Both the position numbers and the translations under genes were made by a program. From Karalla daura (lineage: Eukaryota; Chordata; Actinopteri; Chaetodontiformes; Leiognathidae), in the NCBI GenBank assembly GCA_029224185.1, contig JANZKI010000033.1:744001-808000 (forward strand): a DNA stretch of 64,000 nt. Reading direction: 5' to 3'. The notes under the pieces were generated by a model. The model was not told where the DNA came from, did no database searches, and was given only the letters and a program-made list of their open reading frames with translations. The first letter of the stretch is position 1; every line of letters begins with the position of its first letter. Below, piece after piece: positions 1-10,825 of this stretch.

Positions 1-36
1 CAGGGGCCAACTGCCGAATCTTGCAGCAAAAGCTTC
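1..36. repeat. partial monomer at left edge (r-like end)
   Basis: These are the last 36 bases of a monomer, ending just before the first complete unit at 37. It carries ctgccga, the marker of r-type monomers, as do the monomers ending at 2605 and 14936, which also precede a Q-type monomer. This suggests the array continues leftwards in the order j-k-r seen at the other two sites. Confidence 0.9.
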
Positions 37-293
37 TCAAATGCATTTTCTCAGTTTCGCGTTCGCAGTTCTACAAAAAGGCTCAACTTGGCTGTCGGAA
101 CCCACATGACAGGCATTTTGCTGTGCAGTTGTGGCCAACATGATGCATGTGGTAGAAAGAGCTTCTGAAATGCATTTTCCTACAGTTTCACGCTCGTAGT
201 TCTGTGAAACGGCCGAAATCGGCGTAGTGAACACAATACAGGCAATTTGCTGTATAGCAGGGGCCAACTGCTGAATCTGGCAGCAAAAGCTTC

Positions 294-422
294 TCAAATG
301 CATTTTCTCAGTTTCGCGTTCGCAGTTCTACAAAAAGGCTCAACTTGGCTGTCGGAACCCACATGACAGGCATTTTGCTGTGCAGTTGTGGCCAACATGA
401 TGCATGTGGTAGAAAGAGCTTC
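294..422. repeat. half-monomer A (129 bp)
   Basis: This is the first half of the monomer. It aligns to the following 128 bp at roughly 70% identity by hand. Shared blocks in order are AGCTTCTSAAATGCATTTTC (its first bases lie at the end of the preceding half), CAGTTTCRCGYTCGYAGTTC, ACAGGCAWTTTGCTGT and GGCCAAC. Half A contains most of the sequence that stays constant between copies. The alignment shows that the 257-bp unit arose from a duplicated unit of about 128 bp that diverged and then amplified as a dimer. Confidence 0.88.
296..305. other. palindrome AAATGCATTT, half A copy
   Basis: This is a perfect 10-bp inverted repeat near the start of half A, present in nearly every monomer. Rare losses are at about 43978 (atgcac) and 51943 (atgctt). 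The matching palindrome in half B starts 129 bp later, and the next half A copy follows 128 bp after that, so the motif marks the ancestral half-unit period. A protein-binding role is possible but is not shown by the sequence. Confidence 0.85.
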
Positions 423-550
423 TGAAATGCATTTTCCTACAGTTTCACGCTCGTAGTTCTGTGAAACGGCCGAAATCGGCGTGGTGAACACAATACAGGC
501 AATTTGCTGTATAGCAGGGGCCAACTGCTGAATCTTGCAGCAAAAGCTTC
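423..550. repeat. half-monomer B (128 bp)
   Basis: This is the second half of the monomer, homologous to the first across its full length with about two bases inserted after the palindrome and a few single-base gaps later. The common variant markers that define monomer types (cctaca/cctaaa, cgtgg/cttgg, acaat/accat, agcagg/agtagg/agaagg, ctgctga/ctgccga/ctgcatc) all fall here, mostly in its last 60 bases, so this half is the more variable one. Confidence 0.88.
425..434. other. palindrome AAATGCATTT, half B copy
   Basis: This is the same perfect 10-bp palindrome as at 296-305, at the equivalent position of half B. It has survived in both halves although flanking sequence has diverged to about 70% identity. 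The four monomers that read atgcattgtcc (near 43080, 47450, 55160 and 60295) change a base near its right edge. Confidence 0.85.
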
Positions 551-1578
551 TCAAATGCATTTTCTCAGTTTCGCGTTCGCAGTTCTACAAAAAGGCTCAA
601 CTTGGCTGTCGGAACCCACATGACAGGCATTTTGCTGTGCAGTTGTGGCCAACATGATGCATGTGGTAGAAAGAGCTTCTGAAATGCATTTTCCTAAAGT
701 TTCACGCTCGTAGTTCTGTGAAACGGCCGAAATCGGCGTGGTGAACACAATACAGGCAATTTGCTGTATAGCAGGGGCCAACTGCTGAATCTTGCAGCAA
801 AAGCTTCTCAAATGCATTTTCTCAGTTTCGCGTTCGCAGTTCTACAAAAAGGCTCAACTTGGCTGTCGGAACCCACATGACAGGCATTTTGCTGTGCAGT
901 TGTGGCCAACATGATGCATGTGGTAGAAAGAGCTTCTGAAATGCATTTTCCTAAAGTTTCACGCTCGTAGTTCTGTGAAACGGCCGAAATCGGCGTGGTG
1001 AACACAATACAGGCAATTTGCTGTATAGCAGGGGCCAACTGCTGAATCTTGCAGCAAAAGCTTCTCAAATGCATTTTCTCAGTTTCGCGTTCGCAGTTCT
1101 ACTAAAAGGCTCAACTTGGCTGTCGGAACCCACATGACAGGCATTTTGCTGTGCAGTTGTGGCCAACATGATGCATGTGGTAGAAAGAGCTTCTGAAATG
1201 CATTTTCCTACAGTTTCACGCTCGTAGTTCTGTGAAACGGCCGAAATCGGCGTGGTGAACACAATACAGGCAATTTGCTGTATAGCAGGGGCCAACTGCC
1301 GAATCTTGCAGCAAAAGCTTCTCAAATGCATTTTCTCAGTTTCGCGTTCGCAGTTCTACAAAAAGGCTCAACTTGGCTGTCGGAACCCACATGACAGGCA
1401 TTTTGCTGTGCAGTTGTGGCCAACATGATGCATGTGGTAGAAAGAGCTTCTGAAATGCATTTTCCTACAGTTTCACGCTCGTAGTTCTGTGAAACGGCCG
1501 AAATCGGCGTGGTGAACACAATACAGGCAATTTGCTGTATAGCAGGGGCCAACTGCTGAATCTTGCAGCAAAAGCTTC

Positions 1579-1834
1579 TCAAATGCATTTTCTCAGTTTC
1601 GCGTTCGCAGTTCTACAAAAAGGCTCAACTTGGCTGTCGGAACCCACATGACAGGCATTTTGCTGTGCAGTTGTGGCCAACATGATGCATGTGGTAGAAG
1701 AGCTTCTGAAATGCATTTTCCTACAGTTTCACGCTTGTAGCTCTGTGAAACGGCCGAAATCGGCGTGGTGAACACAATACAGGCAATTTGCTGTATAGCA
1801 GGGGCCAACTGCTGAATCTTGCAGCAAAAGCTTC
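1579..1834. repeat. 256-bp a-type monomer
   Basis: One A is missing in gtagaaagag (near 1697), together with tagctctg and cgcttg (T at 1736). These linked changes define the a-type. Confidence 0.88.
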
Positions 1835-3376
1835 TCAAATGCATTTTCTCAGTTTTGCGTTCGCAGTTCTACAAAAAGGCTCAACTTGGCTGTCGGAACC
1901 CACATGACAGGCATTTTGCTGTGCAGTTGTGGCCAACATGATGCATGTGGTAGAAAGAGCTTCTGAAATGCATTTTCCTACAGTTTCACGCTCGTAGTTC
2001 TGTGAAACGGCCGAAATCGGCTTGGTGAACACCATGCAGGCAATTTGCTGTATAGTAGGGGCCAACTGCTGAATCTTGCAGCAAAATCTTCTCAAATGCA
2101 TTTTCTCAGTTTCGCGTTCGCAGTTCTACAAAAAGGCTCAACTTGGCTGTCGGAACCCACATGACAGGCATTTTGCTGTGCAGTTGTGGCCAACATGATG
2201 CATGTGGTAGAAAGAGCTTCTGAAATGCATTTTCCTAAAGTTTCACGCTCGTAGTTCTGTGAAACGGCCGAAATCGGCTTGGTGAACACCATACAGGCAA
2301 TTTGCTGTATAGTAGGGGCCAACTGCTGAATCTTGCAGCAAAAGCTTCTCAAATGCATTTTCTCAGTTTCGCGTTCGCAGTTCTACAAAAAGGCTCAACT
2401 TGGCTGTCGGAACCCACATGACAGGCATTTTGCTGCGCAGTTGTGGCCAACATGATGCATGTGGTAGAAAGAGCTTCTGAAATGCATTTTCCTAAAGTTT
2501 CACGCTCGTAGTTCTGTGAAACGGCCGAAATCGGCGTGGTGAACACAATACAGGCAATTTGCTGTATAGCAGGGGCCAACTGCCGAATCTTGCAGCAAAA
2601 GCTTCTCAAATGCATTTTCTCAGTTTCGCGTTCGCAGTTCTACAAAAAGGCTCAACTTGGCTGTCGGAACCCACATGACAGGCATTTTGCTGTGCAGTTG
2701 TGGCCAACATGATGCATGTGGTAGAAAGAGCTTCTGAAATGCATTTTCCTACAGTTTCACGCTCGTAGTTCTGTGAAACGGCCGAAATCGGCGTAGTGAA
2801 CACAATACAGGCAATTTGCTGTATAGCAGGGGCCAACTGCTGAATCTGGCAGCAAAAGCTTCTCAAATGCATTTTCTCAGTTTCGCGTTCGCAGTTCTAC
2901 AAAAAGGCTCAACTTGGCTGTCGGAACCCACATGACAGGCATTTTGCTGTGCAGTTGTGGCCAACATGATGCATGTGGTAGAAAGAGCTTCTGAAATGCA
3001 TTTTCCTACAGTTTCACGCTCGTAGTTCTGTGAAACGGCCGAAATCGGCGTGGTGAACACAATACAGGCAATTTGCTGTATAGCAGGGGCCAACTGCTGA
3101 ATCTTGCAGCAAAAGCTTCTCAAATGCATTTTCTCAGTTTCGCGTTCGCAGTTCTACAAAAAGGCTCAACTTGGCTGTCGGAACCCACATGACAGGCATT
3201 TTGCTGTGCAGTTGTGGCCAACATGATGCATGTGGTAGAAAGAGCTTCTGAAATGCATTTTCCTAAAGTTTCACGCTCGTAGTTCTGTGAAACGGCCGAA
3301 ATCGGCGTGGTGAACACAATACAGGCAATTTGCTGTATAGCAGGGGCCAACTGCTGAATCTTGCAGCAAAAGCTTC
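1835..3376. repeat. 6-monomer block j-k-r-Q-h-d
   Basis: This has the same monomer order as 14166-15707. The j monomer has the aatcttct change that removes the HindIII site, and the j-k-r triplet also recurs at 10312-11082. It differs in detail: this j copy also has ttttgcg (T at 1856) and accatgcagg. Confidence 0.75.
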
Positions 3377-4661
3377 TCAAATGCATTTTCTCAGTTTCGC
3401 GTTCGCAGTTCTACAAAAAGGCTCAACTTGGCTGTCGGAACCCACATGACAGGCATTTTGCTGTGCAGTTGTGGCCAACATGATGCATGTGGTAGAAAGA
3501 GCTTCTGAAATGCATTTTCCTACAGTTTCACGCTCGTAGTTCTGTGAAACGGCCGAAATCGGCTTGGTGAACACCATACAGGCAATTTGCTGTATAGTAG
3601 GGGCCAACTGCTGAATCTTGCAGCAAAAGCTTCTCAAATGCATTTTCTCAGTTTCGCGTTCGCAGTTCTACAAAAAGGCTCAACTTGGCTGTCGGAACCC
3701 ACATGACAGGCATTTTGCTGCGCAGTTGTGGCCAACATGATGCATGTGGTAGAAAGAGCTTCTGAAATGCATTTTCCTACAGTTTCACGCTCGTAGTTCT
3801 GTGAAACGGCCGAAATCGGCTTGGTGAACACCATACAGGCAATTTGCTGTATAGTAGGGGCCAACTGCTGAATCTTGCAGCAAAAGCTTCTCAAATGCAT
3901 TTTCTCAGTTTCGCGTTCGCAGTTCTACAAAAAGGCTCAACTTGGCTGTCGGAACCCACATGACAGGCATTTTGCTGTGCAGTTGTGGCCAACATGATGC
4001 ATGTGGTAGAAAGAGCTTCTGAAATGCATTTTCCTACAGTTTCACGCTCGTAGTTCTGTGAAACGGCCGAAATCGGCTTGGTGAACATCATTCAGGCAAT
4101 TTGCTGTATAGTAGGGGCCAACTGCTGAATCTTGCAGCAAAAGCTTCTCAAATGCATTTTCTCAGTTTCGCGTTCGCAGTTCTACAAAAAGGCTCAACTT
4201 GGCTGTCGGAACCCACATGACAGGCATTTTGCTGTGCAGTTGTGGCCAACATGATGCATGTGGTAGAAAGAGCTTCTGAAATGCATTTTCCTACAGTTTC
4301 ACGCTCGTAGTTCTGTGAAACGGCCGAAATCGGCTTGGTGAACACCATACAGGCAATTTGCTGTATAGCAGGGGCCAACTGCTGAATCTGGCAGCAAAAG
4401 CTTCTCAAATGCATTTTCTCAGTTTCGCGTTCGCAGTTCTACAAAAAGGCTCAACTTGGCTGTCGGAACCCACATGACAGGCATTTTGCTGTGCAGTTGT
4501 GGCCAACATGATGCATGTGGTAGAAAGAGCTTCTGAAATGCATTTTCCTACAGTTTCACGCTCGTAGTTCTGTGAAACGGCCGAAATCGGCTTGGTGAAG
4601 ACAATACAGGCAATTTGCTGTATAGCAGGGGCCAACTGCTGAATCTTGCAGCAAAAGCTTC

Positions 4662-4917
4662 TCAAATGCATTTTCTCAGTTTCGCGTTCGCAGTTCTACT
4701 AAAAGGCTCAACTTGGCTGTCGGAACCCACATGACAGGCATTTTGCTGTGCAGTTGTGGCCAACATGATGCATGTGGTAGAAGAGCTTCTGAAATGCATT
4801 TTCCTACAGTTTCACGCTTGTAGCTCTGTGAAACGGCCGAAATCGGCGTGGTGAACACAATACAGGCAATTTGCTGTATAGCAGGGGCCAACTGCTGAAT
4901 CTTGCAGCAAAAGCTTC
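4662..4917. repeat. 256-bp a-type monomer with ctactaaaag
   Basis: It has the gtagaagag deletion and tagctctg, plus the ctactaaaag change otherwise seen in the R' monomers at 1065 and 15965. It is the third-from-last position of the five monomers duplicated at 7744. Confidence 0.88.
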
Positions 4918-6459
4918 TCAAATGCATTTTCTCAGTTTCGCGTTCGCAGTTCTACAAAAAGGCTCAACTTGGCTGTCGGAACCCACATGACAGGCATTTT
5001 GCTGTGCAGTTGTGGCCAACATGATGCATGTGGTAGAAAGAGCTTCTGAAATGCATTTTCCTACAGTTTCACGCTCGTAGTTCTGTGAAACGGCCAAAAT
5101 CGGCTTGGTGAACACCATACAGGCAATTTGCTGTATAGTAGGGGCCAACTGCTGAATCTTGCAGCAAAAGCTTCTCAAATGCATTTTCTCAGTTTCGAGT
5201 TCGCAGTTCTACAAAAAGGCTCAACTTGGCTGTCGGAACCCACATGACAGGCATTTTGCTGCGCAGTTGTGGCCAACATGATGCATGTGGTAGAAAGAGC
5301 TTCTGAAATGCATTTTCCTAAAGTTTCACGCTCGTAGTTCTGTGAAACGGCCGAAATCGGCTTGGTGAACACCATACAGGCAATTTGCTGTATAGTAGGG
5401 GCCAACTGCTGAATCTTGCAGCAAAAGCTTCTCAAATGCATTTTCTCAGTTTCGCGTTCGCAGTTCTACAAAAAGGCTCAACTTGGCTGTCGGAACCCAC
5501 ATGACAGGCATTTTGCTGTGCAGTTGTGGCCAACATGATGCATGTGGTAGAAAGAGCTTCTGAAATGCATTTTCCTACAGTTTCACGCTCGTAGTTCTGT
5601 GAAACGGCCGAAATCGGCTTGGTGAACACCATACAGGCAATTTGCTGTATAGCAGGGGCCAACTGCTGAATCTGGCAGCAAAAGCTTCTCAAATGCATTT
5701 TCTCAGTTTCGCGTTCGCAGTTCTACAAAAAGGCTCAACTTGGCTGTCGGAACCCACATGACAGGCATTTTGCTGTGCAGTTGTGGCCAACATGATGCAT
5801 GTGGTAGAAAGAGCTTCTGAAATGCATTTTCCTACAGTTTCACGCTCGTAGTTCTGTGAAACGGCCGAAATCGGCTTGGTGAACACCATACAGGCAATTT
5901 GCTGTATAGCAGGGGCCAACTGCTGAATCTGGCAGCAAAAGCTTCTCAAATGCATTTTCTCAGTTTCGCGTTCGCAGTTCTACAAAAAGGCTCAACTTGG
6001 CTGTCGGAACCCACATGACAGGCATTTTGCTGTGCAGTTGTGGCCAACATGATGCATGTGGTAGAAAGAGCTTCTGAAATGCATTTTCCTACAGTTTCAC
6101 GCTCGTAGTTCTGTGAAACGGCCGAAATCGGCTTGGTGAACACCATACAGGCAATTTGCTGTATAGTAGGGGCCAACTGCTGAATCTTGCAGCAAAAGCT
6201 TCTCAAATGCATTTTCTCAGTTTCGCGTTCGCAGTTCTACAAAAAGGCTCAACTTGGCTGTCGGAACCCACATGACAGGCATTTTGCTGCGCAGTTGTGG
6301 CCAACATGATGCATGTGGTAGAAAGAGCTTCTGAAATGCATTTTCCTAAAGTTTCACGCTCGTAGTTCTGTGAAACGGCCGAAATCGGCGTGGTGAACAC
6401 AATACAGGCAATTTGCTGTATAGCAGGGGCCAACTGCCGAATCTTGCAGCAAAAGCTTC

Positions 6460-6715
6460 TCAAATGCATTTTCTCAGTTTCGCGTTCGCAGTTCTACAAA
6501 AAGGCTCAACTTGGCTGTCGGAACCCACATGACAGGCATTTTGCTGTGCAGTTGTGGCCAACATGATGCATGTGGTAGAAGAGCTTCTGAAATGCATTTT
6601 CCTACAGTTTCACGCTTGTAGCTCTGTGAAACGGCCGAAATCGGCGTGGTGAACACAATACAGGCAATTTGCTGTATAGCAGGGGCCAACTGCTGAATCT
6701 TGCAGCAAAAGCTTC
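6460..6715. repeat. 256-bp a-type monomer
   Basis: It has the gtagaagag deletion with cgcttg and tagctctg, in the word r-a-b. Confidence 0.88.
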
Positions 6716-7743
6716 TCAAATGCATTTTCTCAGTTTCGCGTTCGCAGTTCTACAAAAAGGCTCAACTTGGCTGTCGGAACCCACATGACAGGCATTTTGC
6801 TGTGCAGTTGTGGCCAACATGATGCATGTGGTAGAAAGAGCTTCTGAAATGCATTTTCCTACAGTTTCACGCTCGTAGTTCTGTGAAACGGCCGAAATCG
6901 GCGTAGTGAACACCATACAGGCAATTTGCTGTATAGCAGGGGCCAACTGCTGAATCTTGCAGCAAAAGCTTCTCAAATGCATTTTCTCAGTTTCGCGTTC
7001 GCAGTTCTACAAAAAGGCTCAACTTGGCTGTCGGAACCCACATGACAGGCATTTTGCTGTGCAGTTGTGGCCAACATGATGCATGTGGTAGAAAGAGCTT
7101 CTGAAATGCATTTTCCTACAGTTTCACGCTCGTAGTTCTGTGAAACGGCCGAAATGGGCGTGGTGAACACAATACAGGCAATTTGCTGTATAGCAGGGGC
7201 CAACTGCTGAATCTTGCAGCAAAAGCTTCTCAAATGCATTTTCTCAGTTTCGCGTTCGCAGTTCTACAAAAAGGCTCAACTTGGCTGTCGGAACCCACAT
7301 GACAGGCATTTTGCTGTGCAGTTGTGGCCAACATGATGCATGTGGTAGAAAGAGCTTCTGAAATGCATTTTCCTACAGTTTCACGCTCGTAGTTCTGTGA
7401 AACGGCTGAAATCGGCGTAGTGAACACAATACAGGCAATTTGCTGTATAGCAGGGGCCAACTGCTGCATCTTGCAGCAAAAGCTTCTCAAATGCATTTTC
7501 TCAGTTTCGCGTTCGCAGTTCTACAAAAAGGCTCAACTTGGCTGTCGGAACCCACATGACAGGCATTTTGCTGTGCAGTTGTGGCCAACATGATGCATGT
7601 GGTAGAAAGAGCTTCTGAAATGCATTTTCCTAAAGTTTCACGCTCGTAGTTCTGTGAAACGGCCGAAATCGGCGTGGTGAACACAATACAGGCAATTTGC
7701 TGTATAGCAGGGGCCAACTGCTGAATCTTGCAGCAAAAGCTTC

Positions 7744-9027
7744 TCAAATGCATTTTCTCAGTTTCGCGTTCGCAGTTCTACAAAAAGGCTCAACTTGGCT
7801 GTCGGAACCCACATGACAGGCATTTTGCTGTGCAGTTGTGGCCAACATGATGCATGTGGTAGAAAGAGCTTCTGAAATGCATTTTCCTACAGTTTCACGC
7901 TCGTAGTTCTGTGAAACGGCCGAAATCGGCTTGGTGAACATCATTCAGGCAATTTGCTGTATAGTAGGGGCCAACTGCTGAATCTTGCAGCAAAAGCTTC
8001 TCAAATGCATTTTCTCAGTTTCGCGTTCGCAGTTCTACAAAAAGGCTCAACTTGGCTGTCGGAACCCACATGACAGGCATTTTGCTGTGCAGTTGTGGCC
8101 AACATGATGCATGTGGTAGAAAGAGCTTCTGAAATGCATTTTCCTACAGTTTCACGCTCGTAGTTCTGTGAAACGGCCGAAATCGGCTTGGTGAACACCA
8201 TACAGGCAATTTGCTGTATAGCAGGGGCCAACTGCTGAATCTGGCAGCAAAAGCTTCTCAAATGCATTTTCTCAGTTTCGCGTTCGCAGTTCTACAAAAA
8301 GGCTCAACTTGGCTGTCGGAACCCACATGACAGGCATTTTGCTGTGCAGTTGTGGCCAACATGATGCATGTGGTAGAAAGAGCTTCTGAAATGCATTTTC
8401 CTACAGTTTCACGCTCGTAGTTCTGTGAAACGGCCGAAATCGGCTTGGTGAAGACAATACAGGCAATTTGCTGTATAGCAGGGGCCAACTGCTGAATCTT
8501 GCAGCAAAAGCTTCTCAAATGCATTTTCTCAGTTTCGCGTTCGCAGTTCTACTAAAAGGCTCAACTTGGCTGTCGGAACCCACATGACAGGCATTTTGCT
8601 GTGCAGTTGTGGCCAACATGATGCATGTGGTAGAAGAGCTTCTGAAATGCATTTTCCTACAGTTTCACGCTTGTAGCTCTGTGAAACGGCCGAAATCGGC
8701 GTGGTGAACACAATACAGGCAATTTGCTGTATAGCAGGGGCCAACTGCTGAATCTTGCAGCAAAAGCTTCTCAAATGCATTTTCTCAGTTTCGCGTTCGC
8801 AGTTCTACAAAAAGGCTCAACTTGGCTGTCGGAACCCACATGACAGGCATTTTGCTGTGCAGTTGTGGCCAACATGATGCATGTGGTAGAAAGAGCTTCT
8901 GAAATGCATTTTCCTACAGTTTCACGCTCGTAGTTCTGTGAAACGGCCAAAATCGGCTTGGTGAACACCATACAGGCAATTTGCTGTATAGTAGGGGCCA
9001 ACTGCTGAATCTTGCAGCAAAAGCTTC
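7744..9027. repeat. truncated second copy of the 15-monomer unit
   Basis: Five monomers repeat 3891-5174 at an offset of 3,853 bp, with all five rare markers in the same order. After 9027 the match ends: the next monomer lacks the cgagttc change found at the equivalent point near 5200. Confidence 0.82.
8515..8770. repeat. 256-bp a-type monomer with ctactaaaag
   Basis: It is the duplicate of the monomer at 4662, within the truncated 15-monomer copy. Confidence 0.88.
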
Positions 9028-9284
9028 TCAAATGCATTTTCTCAGTTTCGCGTTCGCAGTTCTACAAAAAGGCTCAACTTGGCTGTCGGAACCCACATGA
9101 CAGGCATTTTGCTGTGCAGTTGTGGCCAACATGATGCATGTGGTAGAAAGAGCTTCTGAAATGCATTTTCCTACAGTTTCACGCTCGTAGTTCTGTGAAA
9201 CGGCCGAAATCGGCTTGGTGAACACCATACAGGCAATTTGCTGTATAGTAGGGGCCAACTGCTGAATCTTGCAGCAAAAGCTTC

Positions 9285-10825
9285 TCAAATGCATTTTCTC
9301 AGTTTCGCGTTCGCAGTTCTACAAAAAGGCTCAACTTGGCTGTCGGAACCCACATGACAGGCATTTTGCTGCGCAGTTGTGGCCAACATGATGCATGTGG
9401 TAGAAAGAGCTTCTGAAATGCATTTTCCTAAAGTTTCACGCTCGTAGTTCTGTGAAACGGCCGAAATCGGCGTGGTGAACACAATACAGGCAATTTGCTG
9501 TATAGCAGGGGCCAACTGCCGAATCTTGCAGCAAAAGCTTCTCAAATGCATTTTCTCAGTTTCGCGTTCGCAGTTCTACAAAAAGGCTCAACTTGGCTGT
9601 CGGAACCCACATGACAGGCATTTTGCTGTGCAGTTGTGGCCAACATGATGCATGTGGTAGAAGAGCTTCTGAAATGCATTTTCCTACAGTTTCACGCTCG
9701 TAGCTCTGTGAAACGGCCGAAATCGGCGTGGTGAACACAATACAGGCAATTTGCTGTATAGCAGGGGCCAACTGCTGAATCTTGCAGCAAAAGCTTCTCA
9801 AATGCATTTTCTCAGTTTCGCGTTCGCAGTTCTACAAAAAGGCTCAACTTGGCTGTCGGAACCCACATGACAGGCATTTTGCTGTGCAGTTGTGGCCAAC
9901 ATGATGCATGTGGTAGAAAGAGCTTCTGAAATGCATTTTCCTACAGTTTCACGCTCGTAGTTCTGTGAAACGGCCGAAATCGGCGTAGTGAACACCATAC
10001 AGGCAATTTGCTGTATAGCAGGGGCCAACTGCTGAATCTTGCAGCAAAAGCTTCTCAAATGCATTTTCTCAGTTTCGCGTTCGCAGTTCTACAAAAAGGC
10101 TCAACTTGGCTGTCGGAACCCACATGACAGGCATTTTGCTGTGCAGTTGTGGCCAACATGATGCATGTGGTAGAAAGAGCTTCTGAAATGCATTTTCCTA
10201 AAGTTTCACGCTCGTAGTTCTGTGAAATGGCCGAAATCGGCGTGGTGAACACAATACAGGCAATTTGCTGTATAGCAGGGGCCAACTGCTGAATCTTGCA
10301 GCAAAAGCTTCTCAAATGCATTTTCTCAGTTTCGCGTTCGCAGTTCTACAAAAAGGCTCAACTTGGCTGTCGGAACCCACATGACAGGCATTTTGCTGTG
10401 CAGTTGTGGCCAACATGATGCATGTGGTAGAAAGAGCTTCTGAAATGCATTTTCCTACAGTTTCACGCTCGTAGTTCTGTGAAACGGCCGAAATCGGCTT
10501 GGTGAACACCATGCAGGCAATTTGCTGTATAGTAGGGGCCAACTGCTGAATCTTGCAGCAAAATCTTCTCAAATGCATTTTCTCAGTTTCGCGTTCGCAG
10601 TTCTCCAAAAAGGCTCAACTTGGCTGTCGGAACCCACATGACAGGCATTTTGCTGTGCAGTTGTGGCCAACATGATGCATGTGGTAGAAAGAGCTTCTGA
10701 AATGCATTTTCCTAAAGTTTCACGCTCGTAGTTCTGTGAAACGGCCGAAATCGGCTTGGTGAACACCATACAGGCAATTTGCTGTATAGTAGGGGCCAAC
10801 TGCTGAATCTTGCAGCAAAAGCTTC
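9285..10825. repeat. 6-monomer unit r-a-b-i-j-k, 1,541 bp
   Basis: The r-a-b opening recurs at 10826-11595, an offset of 1,541 bp (six monomers, one of 256 bp). The 256-bp monomer here keeps cgctcg where other a-types have cgcttg, a marker shared only by this pair among the short monomers. The k-type monomer has ctccaaaa near 10602. Confidence 0.75.
9542..9797. repeat. 256-bp a-type monomer, cgctcg form
   Basis: It has the gtagaagag deletion and tagctctg but keeps cgctcg, so the deletion and the cgcttg change are separable. Confidence 0.88.

Larger units (their letters stand above)
294..550. repeat. representative 257-bp monomer (type h)
   Basis: This copy has the plain (most common) state at the major variable sites and serves as the reference unit. 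It has 58 C and 62 G (46.7% GC) and 10 CpG dinucleotides. It contains a HindIII site (AAGCTT, 544-549), an EagI site (CGGCCG, 467-472), and three ATGCAT cores (298-303, 400-405, 427-432), two of them within a 10-bp palindrome. HindIII digestion should therefore give a 257-bp ladder, with gaps at j-type monomers, where AAGCTT is changed to AATCTT. Monomer boundaries are arbitrary; I start each unit at the tcaaatgcat phase. Confidence 0.95.
37..1578. repeat. 6-monomer block Q-h-d-d-R'-h, copy 1
   Basis: Six monomers with the same order and markers recur at 14937-16478, an offset of 14,900 bp (58 monomers including six 256-bp ones). Shared rare markers include ctactaaaag in the fifth monomer (near 1101) and aatctggc in the first. 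I see two substitutions between the copies. Similarity stops at the right edge: a 256-bp a-type follows here and an r-like monomer follows the other copy. Confidence 0.85.
3891..7743. repeat. 15-monomer unit, 3,853 bp
   Basis: The unit begins with a rare monomer carrying gaacatcattcagg (near 4084) and runs to the monomer before the next copy of that marker at 7744. It includes two 256-bp monomers, which explains 3,853 rather than 3,855 bp. Markers found in its first five monomers are catcattcagg, aatctggc with cttgg, gaagacaat, a 256-bp monomer with ctactaaaag, and ggccaaaatcgg (A at 5096). Confidence 0.8.

Noticed and set aside
37..303. 88-amino-acid minus-strand open frame, repeated about once per monomer
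   Set aside because: It is a by-product of the satellite: one chance frame copied with the repeat. Fourteen short monomers shift its frame, other copies shorten or extend it by single changes, and many variants alter the amino acid. No promoter, ribosome site, domain or family resemblance was seen.
314..331. Possible CENP-B box in the tttcgcgttcgcagttc region
   Set aside because: The mammalian CENP-B box needs the core nTTCGnnnnAnnCGGGn. The TTCG is present, but the later A and CGGG positions do not match, and the reverse strand near ggccgaaa does not fit either.
314..331. Pol III B-box-like sequence (gttcgcagttc), hinting at a tRNA- or SINE-derived monomer
   Set aside because: Key positions of GGTTCGANNCC do not match, no A box is found upstream at a suitable distance, and there is no tRNA-like fold or poly-A tail.
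400..408. Plant RY-like motif in gatgcatgtg
   Set aside because: It is one base short of CATGCATG. A near match of this size is expected by chance, and it would be copied into every monomer anyway.
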